A DNA stretch of 64,000 bases from Ornithomonoglobus_A sp045649025 (lineage in GTDB: Bacteria; Bacillota; Clostridia; UBA1381). The stretch covers positions 1 through 64,000 of the forward strand of contig JAZRPB010000006.1 of the NCBI GenBank assembly GCA_045649025.1, given 5' to 3'. Shown here one piece after another: positions 41,788 to 49,665 of this stretch. Each line of letters opens with the position of its first letter. Position 1 is the first letter of the stretch. The position numbers were made by a program, and so were the translations under genes. The notes beneath the pieces are model-generated. The model made no database searches. It saw nothing but the letters and a program-made list of their open reading frames with translations, and was not told where the DNA came from.

Positions 41788-43654
41788 GTCATTAAAAGAA
41801 TTACAAGATTACAGGGAAACGTGTTTGAAGGCTCTTAATCAACAAAAATATCGTGTGCTTGTCTGTTCCGAAACAGGCTGTGTTGCAAGCGGCAGCTTAA
41901 ATGTTTACAACAAACTTGTGGAGCTTTGCAAAGAAAAAGGTGTTGATATTCAGGTTAGTCTTGAAAAGCACATTGACCACGAAGGCATCGGTGTTAAAAA
42001 GAGCGGATGTCACGGCTTTTGTGAGCTTGGTCCATTACTTAAAATTGAGCCTATGGGCTATTTGTATACAAAAGTTAAAGAAAGTGATTGTGAAGAAATA
42101 GTTGAAAAGACACTTATTAAAGGTGAGCCCGTTGAGCGTTTGTTCTATTCAGACGAGTCTGGTACATATAAAGGACAGGCGGATATTCCCTTCTATCAAA
42201 AACAGTTGAGAACTGTTTTGGGTATGCACGGAACCATCGATTCCGACTCAATCGACGAGTATATTGCCTGCGGAGGATATGTGGCACTTGAAAAGGCACT
42301 TTTTGAAATGTCTCCGGAAGAAATTTGTGATACAATTGAACAGTCAAAGCTACGCGGTCGTGGCGGCGGGGGTTTCCCAACAGGCAGAAAATGGAAGCAG
42401 GTATTAAACCAAAAGGAACAACAACGCTACGTTGTATGTAATGCCGACGAGGGTGACCCTGGTGCATTTATGGACCGAAGCATTATGGAAGGTAATCCGC
42501 ACAGAATGTTAGAGGGTATGCTTATTGCAGGTATTGCAACAAAATCAAACGAAGCATATATCTATGTAAGAGCTGAATACCCGCTTGCAGTTGCAAGCTT
42601 AAAGAACGCTATTGCGGAAGCAGAAGAATTGGGACTATTAGGCAACAATATTTTAGGAACAGATTTTAGCTTTAATATTCGTATTAATCAGGGTGCAGGT
42701 GCATTCGTTTGCGGTGAGGGCAGTGCTCTTACAGCCTCAATCGAGGGTGAAAGAGGTATGCCAAGAGTTAAGCCTCCAAGAACAGTTGAACAAGGTTTGT
42801 TTGGTAAACCAACAGTTCTTAATAATGTTGAAACATACGCAAATGTACCGCTTATTATAGATAAGGGTGCAGAGTGGTATTGCACATTGGGAACAGAAAG
42901 TTCACCTGGAACAAAGGCATTTGCTATAACAGGTAATATCAAAAACACCGGTCTTATAGAAGTACCTATGGGAACAACTCTTCGTGACGTTGTATTTGAC
43001 ATAGGCGGAGGCATAAAGGGCGGCAAGAAATTCAAGGCTGTTCAGATAGGCGGCCCTTCAGGCGGATGCCTAACAACAGAGCTTCTTGATATGACTCTTG
43101 ACTTCGATTCACTAAAGAAGGTTGGAGCAATGATTGGTTCAGGTGGTCTTGTTGTTATGGACGAGGATACCTGTATGGTTGAAGTTGCACGCTTCTTTAT
43201 GAATTTTACACAGAACGAATCCTGCGGAAAATGCGTTCCCTGCCGTGAGGGTACAAGAAGAATGCTTGAAATCCTCGAAAGAATTGTTGCAGGTAATGGT
43301 GAATTAGAGGATCTTGATGTGCTTGAAGAATTAGCAAAAACCGTTTCTGAAACTGCACTTTGCGGTTTAGGTAAGGCTGCTGCATCACCATTGATTTCAA
43401 CACTAAAGTATTTTAGAGACGAATATATTGCACACGTTGTTGACAAGAAGTGTCCTGCAGGTCAGTGTAAGGCACTAAAGACAATTAAAATTAACCCCGA
43501 CAAATGTAAGGGTTGTTCTGCTTGTTCGAGAAAGTGTCCTGTTGGTGCAATTAGCGGCACAGTTAAAAATCCGTTTGTTATTGACCAGTCGAAGTGTATT
43601 AAATGCGGAGCTTGTATTGAAACCTGTAAGTTCGATGCAATAGAGGAGGTGTAA
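41765..43654 (+). CDS. hydB: Electron-bifurcating [FeFe] hydrogenase, NuoF-like NAD- and FMN-binding subunit
   Basis: 629 residues. The N-terminal thioredoxin-like [2Fe-2S] domain has CSETGC and CHGFC. The NuoF core has the NADH/FMN site RGRGGGGFPTG and ADEGDPGAFMDR. A [4Fe-4S] site SCGKCVPCREG follows, and a C-terminal two-cluster ferredoxin domain has CKGCSACSRKCP and CIKCGACIETC. In Thermotoga this subunit bifurcates electrons among NAD, ferredoxin and the H-cluster. The start is uncertain: ATG 41765, ATG 41771 or TTG 41780 are possible, and only the last is well spaced from the GGAG at 41767-41770. Confidence 0.94.
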   Translation: MEMSALIKSLKELQDYRETCLKALNQQKYRVLVCSETGCVASGSLNVYNKLVELCKEKGVDIQVSLEKHIDHEGIGVKKSGCHGFCELGPLLKIEPMGYLYTKVKESDCEEIVEKTLIKGEPVERLFYSDESGTYKGQADIPFYQKQLRTVLGMHGTIDSDSIDEYIACGGYVALEKALFEMSPEEICDTIEQSKLRGRGGGGFPTGRKWKQVLNQKEQQRYVVCNADEGDPGAFMDRSIMEGNPHRMLEGMLIAGIATKSNEAYIYVRAEYPLAVASLKNAIAEAEELGLLGNNILGTDFSFNIRINQGAGAFVCGEGSALTASIEGERGMPRVKPPRTVEQGLFGKPTVLNNVETYANVPLIIDKGAEWYCTLGTESSPGTKAFAITGNIKNTGLIEVPMGTTLRDVVFDIGGGIKGGKKFKAVQIGGPSGGCLTTELLDMTLDFDSLKKVGAMIGSGGLVVMDEDTCMVEVARFFMNFTQNESCGKCVPCREGTRRMLEILERIVAGNGELEDLDVLEELAKTVSETALCGLGKAAASPLISTLKYFRDEYIAHVVDKKCPAGQCKALKTIKINPDKCKGCSACSRKCPVGAISGTVKNPFVIDQSKCIKCGACIETCKFDAIEEV

Positions 43655-43658
43655 GCAG

Positions 43659-45353
43659 ATGGCTTCAATGTTTGTAGATAATGTAGAGGTAGAAATCGAA
43701 GGCGAAAAGAATATATTGGAGGTAATAAGAAAAGCGGGCATAGATATGCCAACCTTCTGCTATTACTCCGAGCTTTCAACATACGGTGCTTGTCGTATGT
43801 GTGTAATAGAAAACGAATGGGGCGGTATTGATGCTGCCTGCAGTGCAAAGCCACGTGACGGTATGAAAATAAAAACCAACACACCAAGACTTCAAAATCA
43901 CAGAAAAATGATTTTGGAGCTGTTGCTGGCTGCTCACTGCCGTGATTGTACAACCTGTGAAAAAAATGGCACCTGCCGTTTACAGGAATTAGCATTCAGA
44001 TTTGGTGTTAAAAATATAAGATTTGAAAATCACAGAGAGGAATACAAAATCGACGATAGCTCAACAAGCATCGTAAGAGATCCAAATAAATGTATTCTTT
44101 GCGGTGACTGTGTAAGAGTTTGCCAAGAAAAGCAAGGTCTTGGTGTAATAGACTTTGCACACAGAGGCTCAAAAATGCAGGTTATGCCAGCATTTGATAA
44201 CAAATTGTGCGACACAGACTGTGTAAACTGCGGTCAGTGTGCAGCAGTTTGTCCTACCGGAGCAATTGTGGTTAAAGACGAAACAGCAAAGATGTGGGAG
44301 CTGTTGAATGACCCAACAAAATGTGTTGTTGTTCAAATTGCACCTGCTGTAAGAGTTGCTCTTGGCGAGGAATTTGGCCTAAAAGACGGAAGAAACGTGC
44401 TTGGTAAGACTGTTGCGGCACTTAAGATGATGGGTGTTGACAAGGTATTCGATACAGTTACAGGCGCAGACCTTACTGTTATTGAAGAAGCAGGTGAATT
44501 TTTAGAAAGAGTTAAAAACGGGGGTCCGTTCCCTATGTATACTTCTTGTTGTCCGGCATGGATAAAGTATGCTGAAGAAAAACACCCCGAACTAATTAAT
44601 AACAACATTTCAAGCTGTAAGTCTCCAATGCAGATGTTTGGTTCAACCATTAACGAATGGTACAAAACAACAGATGATGACAGAGAACTTATAAATGTAG
44701 CAATAATGCCTTGTACTGCCAAAAAGTATGAAGCTGCCCGCAAGGAGTTTACATACGAAAACGGTAAAAGAGTTATTGAAATTTCACTAACAACTCAAGA
44801 ACTTGCAACAATGATACGTGAAGCAGGTATCAGACTAAATGATCTTGAAGCACAGTATCTTGATGCACCATTTGAAATGGGCGGTTCTGGTGCAGGTGTT
44901 ATATTCGGTGTAACAGGCGGTGTTGCGGAGGCAGTTATAAGATACTGTTATAAAGCAAATACTTCTGCACTTTTAAAGGAAATTAAATTCATAGGAGTAA
45001 GAGGTTCCGATGAAATTAAAGAAGCAACAATAACTGTTGATGGTAAAGAGTTTAAGCTATGTGTTGTTCACGGTTTAAAGAATGCTGAAAGTATAATTCA
45101 AAAAACTCAAAGCGGTGAGCTATACTACGACCTTATAGAAGTTATGGCTTGTCCTGAAGGTTGCGTTGGCGGTGCAGGTCAGCCATTTGCTATGACATCA
45201 CGTAAGCGTGAGAGAGCAAAGGGCTTGTATAAGACAGATAACGCATTACAGATTAAGTATTCTAATCAATCAGGAACAGTACAAAGTGCTTATGATGATT
45301 ACATTAAGGGTAGAAATCACGAGCTGTTACATGTTCATTACGAAAAGAAATAA
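43659..45353 (+). CDS. hydA: [FeFe] hydrogenase catalytic subunit
   Basis: 564 residues. N-terminal [2Fe-2S] (C34, C45, C48, C61), the His-Cys3 [4Fe-4S] site (H93, C97, C100, C106), two further [4Fe-4S] sets (C145-C155 and C188-C198), then the H-cluster domain with TSCCPAW (about 295-301), MPCTAKKYE (350-358) and EVMACPEGCVGGAGQP. All H-cluster cysteines are present. The last motif reads GGAGQP where GGGQP is usual, a mild change. It makes or oxidises H2 with NADH and ferredoxin as partners. The operon ends at a perfect palindromic terminator. Maturase hydE lies at 59.3 kb; hydF and hydG are not in the window. Confidence 0.95.
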   Translation: MASMFVDNVEVEIEGEKNILEVIRKAGIDMPTFCYYSELSTYGACRMCVIENEWGGIDAACSAKPRDGMKIKTNTPRLQNHRKMILELLLAAHCRDCTTCEKNGTCRLQELAFRFGVKNIRFENHREEYKIDDSSTSIVRDPNKCILCGDCVRVCQEKQGLGVIDFAHRGSKMQVMPAFDNKLCDTDCVNCGQCAAVCPTGAIVVKDETAKMWELLNDPTKCVVVQIAPAVRVALGEEFGLKDGRNVLGKTVAALKMMGVDKVFDTVTGADLTVIEEAGEFLERVKNGGPFPMYTSCCPAWIKYAEEKHPELINNNISSCKSPMQMFGSTINEWYKTTDDDRELINVAIMPCTAKKYEAARKEFTYENGKRVIEISLTTQELATMIREAGIRLNDLEAQYLDAPFEMGGSGAGVIFGVTGGVAEAVIRYCYKANTSALLKEIKFIGVRGSDEIKEATITVDGKEFKLCVVHGLKNAESIIQKTQSGELYYDLIEVMACPEGCVGGAGQPFAMTSRKRERAKGLYKTDNALQIKYSNQSGTVQSAYDDYIKGRNHELLHVHYEKK

Positions 45354-45354
45354 T

Positions 45355-45388
45355 TAAAAAATCGCAGTCAATTGACTGCGATTTTTTA
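45355..45388. terminator. Palindromic terminator after the hydrogenase operon
   Basis: ATCGCAGTCAATTGACTGCGAT (45361-45382; written in two halves ATCGCAGTCAA and TTGACTGCGAT) with A6 and T6 flanks. It also serves the transposase gene from the other strand. Confidence 0.92.
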
Positions 45389-45392
45389 ATTA

Positions 45393-45887
45393 TTAAATAT
45401 ATTCACTATCTTTCTTCCAATTAAGTGGGTTATTTATGATATATTCTGAAATTTTCAAATAATCATCTTCGTTACGAATAATATGGTCATAAAATGACCT
45501 TTGCCAGATATTTATTTTATATTCTCTATTGCAAAATCTCTTAAACGTTGAAACTAATTTTGAAATCGTGGAATTTGTAGGGGTTGGCGTCCTCGACAAC
45601 CCGTCTTGATTTTGTATTTTTATAATTAAATGAATATGATTTGGCATTATAATATATTTATCAAAAACAATATCATCATAAAAATTATTAATATTATTTA
45701 TAACATTTTCAGCAATAACACCAAAATATGACAATTTCATTTTCGGGACGTCGAGGACGCCGTCCCCTACGATATCACCCAATATTTTTTCTCTGTTTTT
45801 TGTGCAAATTGTAATGTAGTAATATCCATTTTTTGAATAATCAAATTCATCCAATCGTATATTTTTACGCTTTGGCAAATCTTTCAT
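45393..45887 (-). CDS. REP-associated tyrosine transposase (Y1_Tnp, RAYT-like)
   Basis: 164 residues, full length for a single-domain HUH transposase of the IS200/RAYT kind. The start block KNGYYYITICTKNREKI, the HUH motif in MPNHIHLII and the C-terminal YDHIIRNEDDYLKISEYI helix with its candidate catalytic tyrosine are intact. Two stretches do not belong to the family: VGDGVLDV (after GDI) and DGLSRTPTPT. These are exactly where two inverted copies of a GC-rich palindrome sit in the DNA (45744-45770 and 45577-45603). Its start almost touches the stop of the upstream orphan gene. No IS ends are seen, which fits a domesticated RAYT. Confidence 0.88.
   Translation of the reverse strand: MKDLPKRKNIRLDEFDYSKNGYYYITICTKNREKILGDIVGDGVLDVPKMKLSYFGVIAENVINNINNFYDDIVFDKYIIMPNHIHLIIKIQNQDGLSRTPTPTNSTISKLVSTFKRFCNREYKINIWQRSFYDHIIRNEDDYLKISEYIINNPLNWKKDSEYI
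45577..45603. repeat. REP-like palindrome, copy A (inside the transposase gene)
   Basis: GTA then stem GGGTTG, loop GCGTCCTCGA, stem CAACCC. It reads in frame through the transposase as DGLSRTPTPT on the minus strand. It shares the loop exactly with copies B and C. Confidence 0.8.
45744..45770. repeat. REP-like palindrome, copy B (inside the transposase gene, inverted)
   Basis: On the minus strand: GTAG then stem GGGACG, loop GCGTCCTCGA, stem CGTCCC. Relative to copy A two stem bases differ on each side and compensate one another. It encodes VGDGVLDVP in frame. Confidence 0.8.
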
Positions 45888-45888
45888 T

Positions 45889-46527
45889 TTATTTATCCTT
45901 GATTTCCTGAAGCAGCTTTATAATTTCTGCAAATCCTAAAAACGTTGTACCACTTACAAATGCAGAAATTCCACACACAAGAAAACCAACGAACGAATCC
46001 ATTTCATCAGAAACTCCTATTCCCGCAAAAAAACCACCAATATAAATTAAAACCGCAATCACAACCAAAGCCGATGATGTGGCATTTTTCGAATATGTAT
46101 CAACACTTGCAGGCTTATATTGTGGTACATACTTTTTTATTTTTAAAAACTCTTCATCACTGACTTCCTCATATATCTTCCTATAATGAACAGTTGTATT
46201 ATATACATTTGAATAACCTTGTTCATCATATTTGTAAATTTCGCCCACTTTTTCAACATACTGAATTGACTCAACAATAACCTCTACCTTTTCTTCATTT
46301 AGTTTTATGGTTTTAATGTCGCCTTTTTTAATGTTTAAATTCTCAAAGGTTGCCGATATATGTCTTTTTGGATCGTTTTTTACCACACACATACATTTCG
46401 CAAGCATGGGACAATATTCCTTTGTATATAACCCCAACTTGTCTAATATTTCTTTTTTCTGCAAATTAATTATTCTTTTTTTCTCTTCTTCTGCATTTCT
46501 TAAGAATTCTTGTACCTTTTCACCCAT
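45889..46527 (-). CDS. Orphan membrane protein with coiled-coil start
   Basis: 212 residues from ATG 46527 (AGGAGGG lies 9 bases ahead; the ATG at 46533 is too close). Residues about 5-35 are a charged coiled coil, and about 35-60 hold three cysteines (C41, C47, C49 by the longer numbering minus two). Residues 60-140 are mixed alpha-beta. Two membrane helices (about 150-175 and 180-205) end the protein, followed by a short charged tail. I do not recognise a family. It is followed at two bases by the transposase, so the two may be co-transcribed. A lone REP-like palindrome (copy C) lies upstream. Confidence 0.6.
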   Translation of the reverse strand: MGEKVQEFLRNAEEEKKRIINLQKKEILDKLGLYTKEYCPMLAKCMCVVKNDPKRHISATFENLNIKKGDIKTIKLNEEKVEVIVESIQYVEKVGEIYKYDEQGYSNVYNTTVHYRKIYEEVSDEEFLKIKKYVPQYKPASVDTYSKNATSSALVVIAVLIYIGGFFAGIGVSDEMDSFVGFLVCGISAFVSGTTFLGFAEIIKLLQEIKDK

Positions 46528-46611
46528 TTTCATCCCTCCTGTAATATAGCTTATGTATTCATTGTATCACACAAGCGATCAAAAATCAAGCTTAATAAAA
46601 CAATAAATATC

Positions 46612-46638
46612 GTAAGTGTTGGCGTCCTCGACAACCCG
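46612..46638. repeat. REP-like palindrome, copy C (intergenic)
   Basis: Same orientation as copy A and 25 of 27 positions identical to it, with stem GTGTTG / CAACCC (one mismatch) around the loop GCGTCCTCGA. It lies between the orphan membrane gene and ireB, about 725 bases from the transposase stop. Confidence 0.8.
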
Positions 46639-46643
46639 TAGCA

Positions 46644-46680
46644 TAAAAAAAGAACAAAACTAAAAATTTGTTTTGTTCTC
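46644..46680 (-). terminator. Terminator of ireB
   Basis: AGAACAAAA (46651-46659) pairs with TTTTGTTCT (46671-46679), with a T7 run on the minus-strand transcript. Confidence 0.85.
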
Positions 46681-46704
46681 TTTACATATTCTATATTATC
46701 GAAA

Positions 46705-46956
46705 TCAAAGCTTTTCAAGATACGATTTTGTAAGTTCCTCTAAAAGCTCATCTCTTTCAATCTTTACAATGAGGTTTCTTGCTCCGTTATAGCTTGTTAT
46801 GTAGGTGGGGTCTCCGGACAAAATATATCCCACTATCTGGCTTATGGGATCATATCCCTTAACTTTTAAAGCATCATAAACCTGCTTAATAACATCACTC
46901 ACCTCGATGCTCTTGGAATTGCCAAGCTTAATTTTCATTGTTTCGCCAAAATCCAT
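46705..46956 (-). CDS. ireB: IreB family regulatory phosphoprotein (UPF0297)
   Basis: 83 residues with the strongly conserved KGYDPISQIVGYILSGDPTY block and the ARNLIVKIERDELLEEL tail. IreB is phosphorylated at N-terminal threonines by the PASTA kinase IreK in Enterococcus and influences wall-stress tolerance; here the only threonine near the N-terminus is T6. In many Firmicutes it precedes ruvX (yrrK) and alaS; here it is alone, with its own promoter and terminator. Confidence 0.93.
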   Translation of the reverse strand: MDFGETMKIKLGNSKSIEVSDVIKQVYDALKVKGYDPISQIVGYILSGDPTYITSYNGARNLIVKIERDELLEELTKSYLEKL

Positions 46957-47007
46957 AGTGTATTACCTCCATTCCTATAAGCAACATAGTATTTGCCTAT
47001 ATACTAT

Positions 47008-47036
47008 ATAATATTACATTTTGGTGAAAAAATCAA
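47008..47036 (-). promoter_or_regulatory. Promoter of ireB
   Basis: On the minus strand, TTGATT (47031-47036), 17-base spacer, TATTAT (47008-47013). Confidence 0.5.
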
Positions 47037-47189
47037 GACTTTTTTAAAAAATTATTAAATTATTAAAATATTGTTATAATAAAAAGTCATAAACAAGAAA
47101 TTATGTATAAAATTTCTGTCGTTTTTTGGGTTATGTTGCATAACACACTCTAAAAAACATAAACTAACCAAAAGAATATTTTAAAATAT

Positions 47190-47218
47190 TGCTTTTTAAA
47201 TAAAAATAATGTATAATT
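47190..47218 (+). promoter_or_regulatory. Promoter of rnr
   Basis: TTGCTT (47190-47195), 17-base spacer, TATAAT (47213-47218). The predicted start site near 47225 leaves a leader of about 175 bases. Confidence 0.65.
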
Positions 47219-47227
47219 GATATATAT

Positions 47228-47337
47228 TAAATTTTGCTTTGCAAAATTTATGAAAGCCTAACAGCTTTCTGTGCTCTTGCGAGCACTACATCAATTGACG
47301 GCGTCGTAAAAATGCCCTTGCAAGCAAGCATTTTTAC
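47228..47337 (+). promoter_or_regulatory. Four tandem hairpins in the rnr leader
   Basis: The predicted leader folds as H1 TAAATTTTGC/GCAAAATTTA (47228-47250), H2 GAAAGC/GCTTTC (47252-47269), H3 GTGCTC/GAGCAC (47271-47286) and H4 GTAAAAATGC/GCATTTTTAC with an inner TTGC/GCAA step (47306-47337). The rest of the 46957-47400 gap holds the two divergent promoters and AT-rich sequence only. Confidence 0.65.
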
Positions 47338-47400
47338 TCCTGGTAAAATTATCTATATTGTGAAAATATTATATGAAATATAAGCATACAGAGGAATATA

Positions 47401-49665
47401 ATGGAAAGAAAAGAAAAAATTTATGAATATATAAAATCGGATGGCTATATTCCGATGTCGTTTGAAAATTTAATGATTATGCTCGATGTACCAAAAAATG
47501 CTTCTAACGAGTTTAAAGAAATTCTTGACGAACTTTGCATTGAGGGCAGAATTTTTGTTACAAAGCATAAAAAATATATGGCTATAACACCCGATTGTGC
47601 AATGGTAAGCGGAATAATTGACTGCTCCGCAAAGGGTTATTTTGCATTCCTTATCCCCGACGATGAAAACGAAGAAAAAGCATTTATACCAGGTGCGAAG
47701 CTTCGTGACGCACTTCATGGCGACAGAGTTGTTGTCGGCATCGAAAATGCACAAAAGAATTCCAAAATGACACGTGAGGGTGTTGTTTTGCGTGTGCTTG
47801 AAAGAAAAAATGAAATTTTAACAGGCGTGATTATGGAAAATTGCAAAGGCGGTTATTTCAGGCTACGTGCAGATAACACACGCATTTACGCCCACGTGCA
47901 CATTGCACCCGAGGATATGAACGGAGCACAAACAGGCGACCGTGTTGCTGCTCGTATTACCGAATACGATAAAAACTACGACGTATTCGGCACAGTTGAG
48001 GTTATACTTGGCGATAGCGAATCTCTAAAGGGTTGTATTGAGGGTATTATAATTTCTCATAACATAAAGCAGGAATTTGACGACGATACACTTCGTGAGG
48101 CACACAAAATTCCACAGGAAATAACCGAAACGGATATAAATAACAGAGTAGATTTAAGAGATAAGCTTATTTTCACAATTGACGGTGATGATGCACGTGA
48201 CTTCGACGATGCTATATCGCTTGATATGCTGCCAAACGGCAATTACGAATTAGGCGTGCATATTGCCGATGTAACACATTACGTAACACAAAACAGTGCA
48301 CTCGATAAGGAAGCATTTGAACGTGGCACAAGTGTTTACCTTGCCGACAGAGTCATTCCAATGCTACCCGAAAGACTGTCTAACGGAATATGCTCACTAA
48401 ATCCAAATGTAGACCGCTTAACCTTGTCTGTTACAATGGAAATAGATGATAGCGGTGCTGTGCTTTCACACAGGATAGAAAACACGGTTATTAACTCAAA
48501 AGAGAGAATGACATATAATAAGGTGAATTTAATATTCGACGGTGACGAAGCTCTGTGCAGTGAATATGAGCATCTCTTGCATACACTCAATAAAATGCGT
48601 GAGCTTGCAAAAATATTAGAGCAAAAACGCGACAAAAGAGGTGCTATTCAGTTCGACTTCCCCGAACCGCAATTCGTTTTTAATGATTTTGGAAAGCCAA
48701 TTGATATAAAAAAAACGGTGCGTGGCGTGTCTAATAAAATGATAGAGGAATTTATGCTCTGTGCAAATGAAACCGTTGCCGAATATGCTTTCTGGGCAGA
48801 TATGCCATTTGTATACAGAGTTCACGAATCACCATCGGAGGAAAAAATAACTGCCTTTAATAACTTCATAAAGCCATTCGGGTTGGCTCTTAAAGGAAAA
48901 TACAGCGAAGAAAACCCACTTCATCCAAAGGAATTACAAAAAATATTAGAGCTATCACAAAACACTCCCGAAGAAAATATGATAGCAATGACAATGCTTC
49001 GTTCACTTATGAAAGCGGAGTATAAAACACAAAATCTTGGTCATTTTGGCTTGGCAGCACGCTACTATTGTCATTTTACATCACCCATAAGACGTTATCC
49101 CGACCTTACAATACACCGCATTTTAAAGAGCTTTATCGCAGGCGAGAACGTTTTGGGATATACTGATTTTGTTTTAGAAGCATCACGTCATTCAAGCGAA
49201 ACAGAAATAACGGCAGAATATGCCGAGCGAGATGTTGATGACCTTATGAAAGCTGCATATATGAGTATGAATATAGGCAGGAGCTATGAGGGTGTTGTAC
49301 GTCATATATCAAATTCAGGATTGTTTATAGAGCTTGAAAACAGTGTTGAGGGATTTATAAGTGTCACAAATATGACCGATGATTACTATGAATACGATAA
49401 GGATACACTCTCTTTAAGGGGACAGCGTACATCAAACGTGTTTATGATAGGCGATTTGGTATGTGCTACTGTTATGCGTGCAGATATTGTTTCAAGGCAA
49501 GTTGAATTTGTTTTGGAGCAGGATGCCACAGGAAAAATGTTTGAGAAATTTCGCAAAAAAGACAAGGCAAAAAACCTTATAGAACAAAATAAGAAAAGCA
49601 AGTTAAAATCAACATCAAAAAGAAGAAAATTTGTTAAGAAGAACAGGAAGAAAAAGAATGGATAA
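47401..49665 (+). CDS. rnr: Ribonuclease R
   Basis: 754 residues. An N-terminal helix-turn-helix-like region, cold-shock domains, the RNB catalytic domain (DGDDARDFDDAISLDM holds the metal-binding aspartates) and a C-terminal S1 domain (about 640-715) with a lysine-rich tail. RNase R degrades structured RNA 3' to 5' and takes part in rRNA quality control and trans-translation. smpB, its usual neighbour, is not next; instead an rRNA methyltransferase gene overlaps its end by eight bases. Confidence 0.96.
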   Translation: MERKEKIYEYIKSDGYIPMSFENLMIMLDVPKNASNEFKEILDELCIEGRIFVTKHKKYMAITPDCAMVSGIIDCSAKGYFAFLIPDDENEEKAFIPGAKLRDALHGDRVVVGIENAQKNSKMTREGVVLRVLERKNEILTGVIMENCKGGYFRLRADNTRIYAHVHIAPEDMNGAQTGDRVAARITEYDKNYDVFGTVEVILGDSESLKGCIEGIIISHNIKQEFDDDTLREAHKIPQEITETDINNRVDLRDKLIFTIDGDDARDFDDAISLDMLPNGNYELGVHIADVTHYVTQNSALDKEAFERGTSVYLADRVIPMLPERLSNGICSLNPNVDRLTLSVTMEIDDSGAVLSHRIENTVINSKERMTYNKVNLIFDGDEALCSEYEHLLHTLNKMRELAKILEQKRDKRGAIQFDFPEPQFVFNDFGKPIDIKKTVRGVSNKMIEEFMLCANETVAEYAFWADMPFVYRVHESPSEEKITAFNNFIKPFGLALKGKYSEENPLHPKELQKILELSQNTPEENMIAMTMLRSLMKAEYKTQNLGHFGLAARYYCHFTSPIRRYPDLTIHRILKSFIAGENVLGYTDFVLEASRHSSETEITAEYAERDVDDLMKAAYMSMNIGRSYEGVVRHISNSGLFIELENSVEGFISVTNMTDDYYEYDKDTLSLRGQRTSNVFMIGDLVCATVMRADIVSRQVEFVLEQDATGKMFEKFRKKDKAKNLIEQNKKSKLKSTSKRRKFVKKNRKKKNG

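Noticed and set aside
47228..47337. CRISPR-like array in the rnr leader
   Set aside because: The four hairpins have different sequences and no regular spacer length; nothing in the window resembles cas genes.
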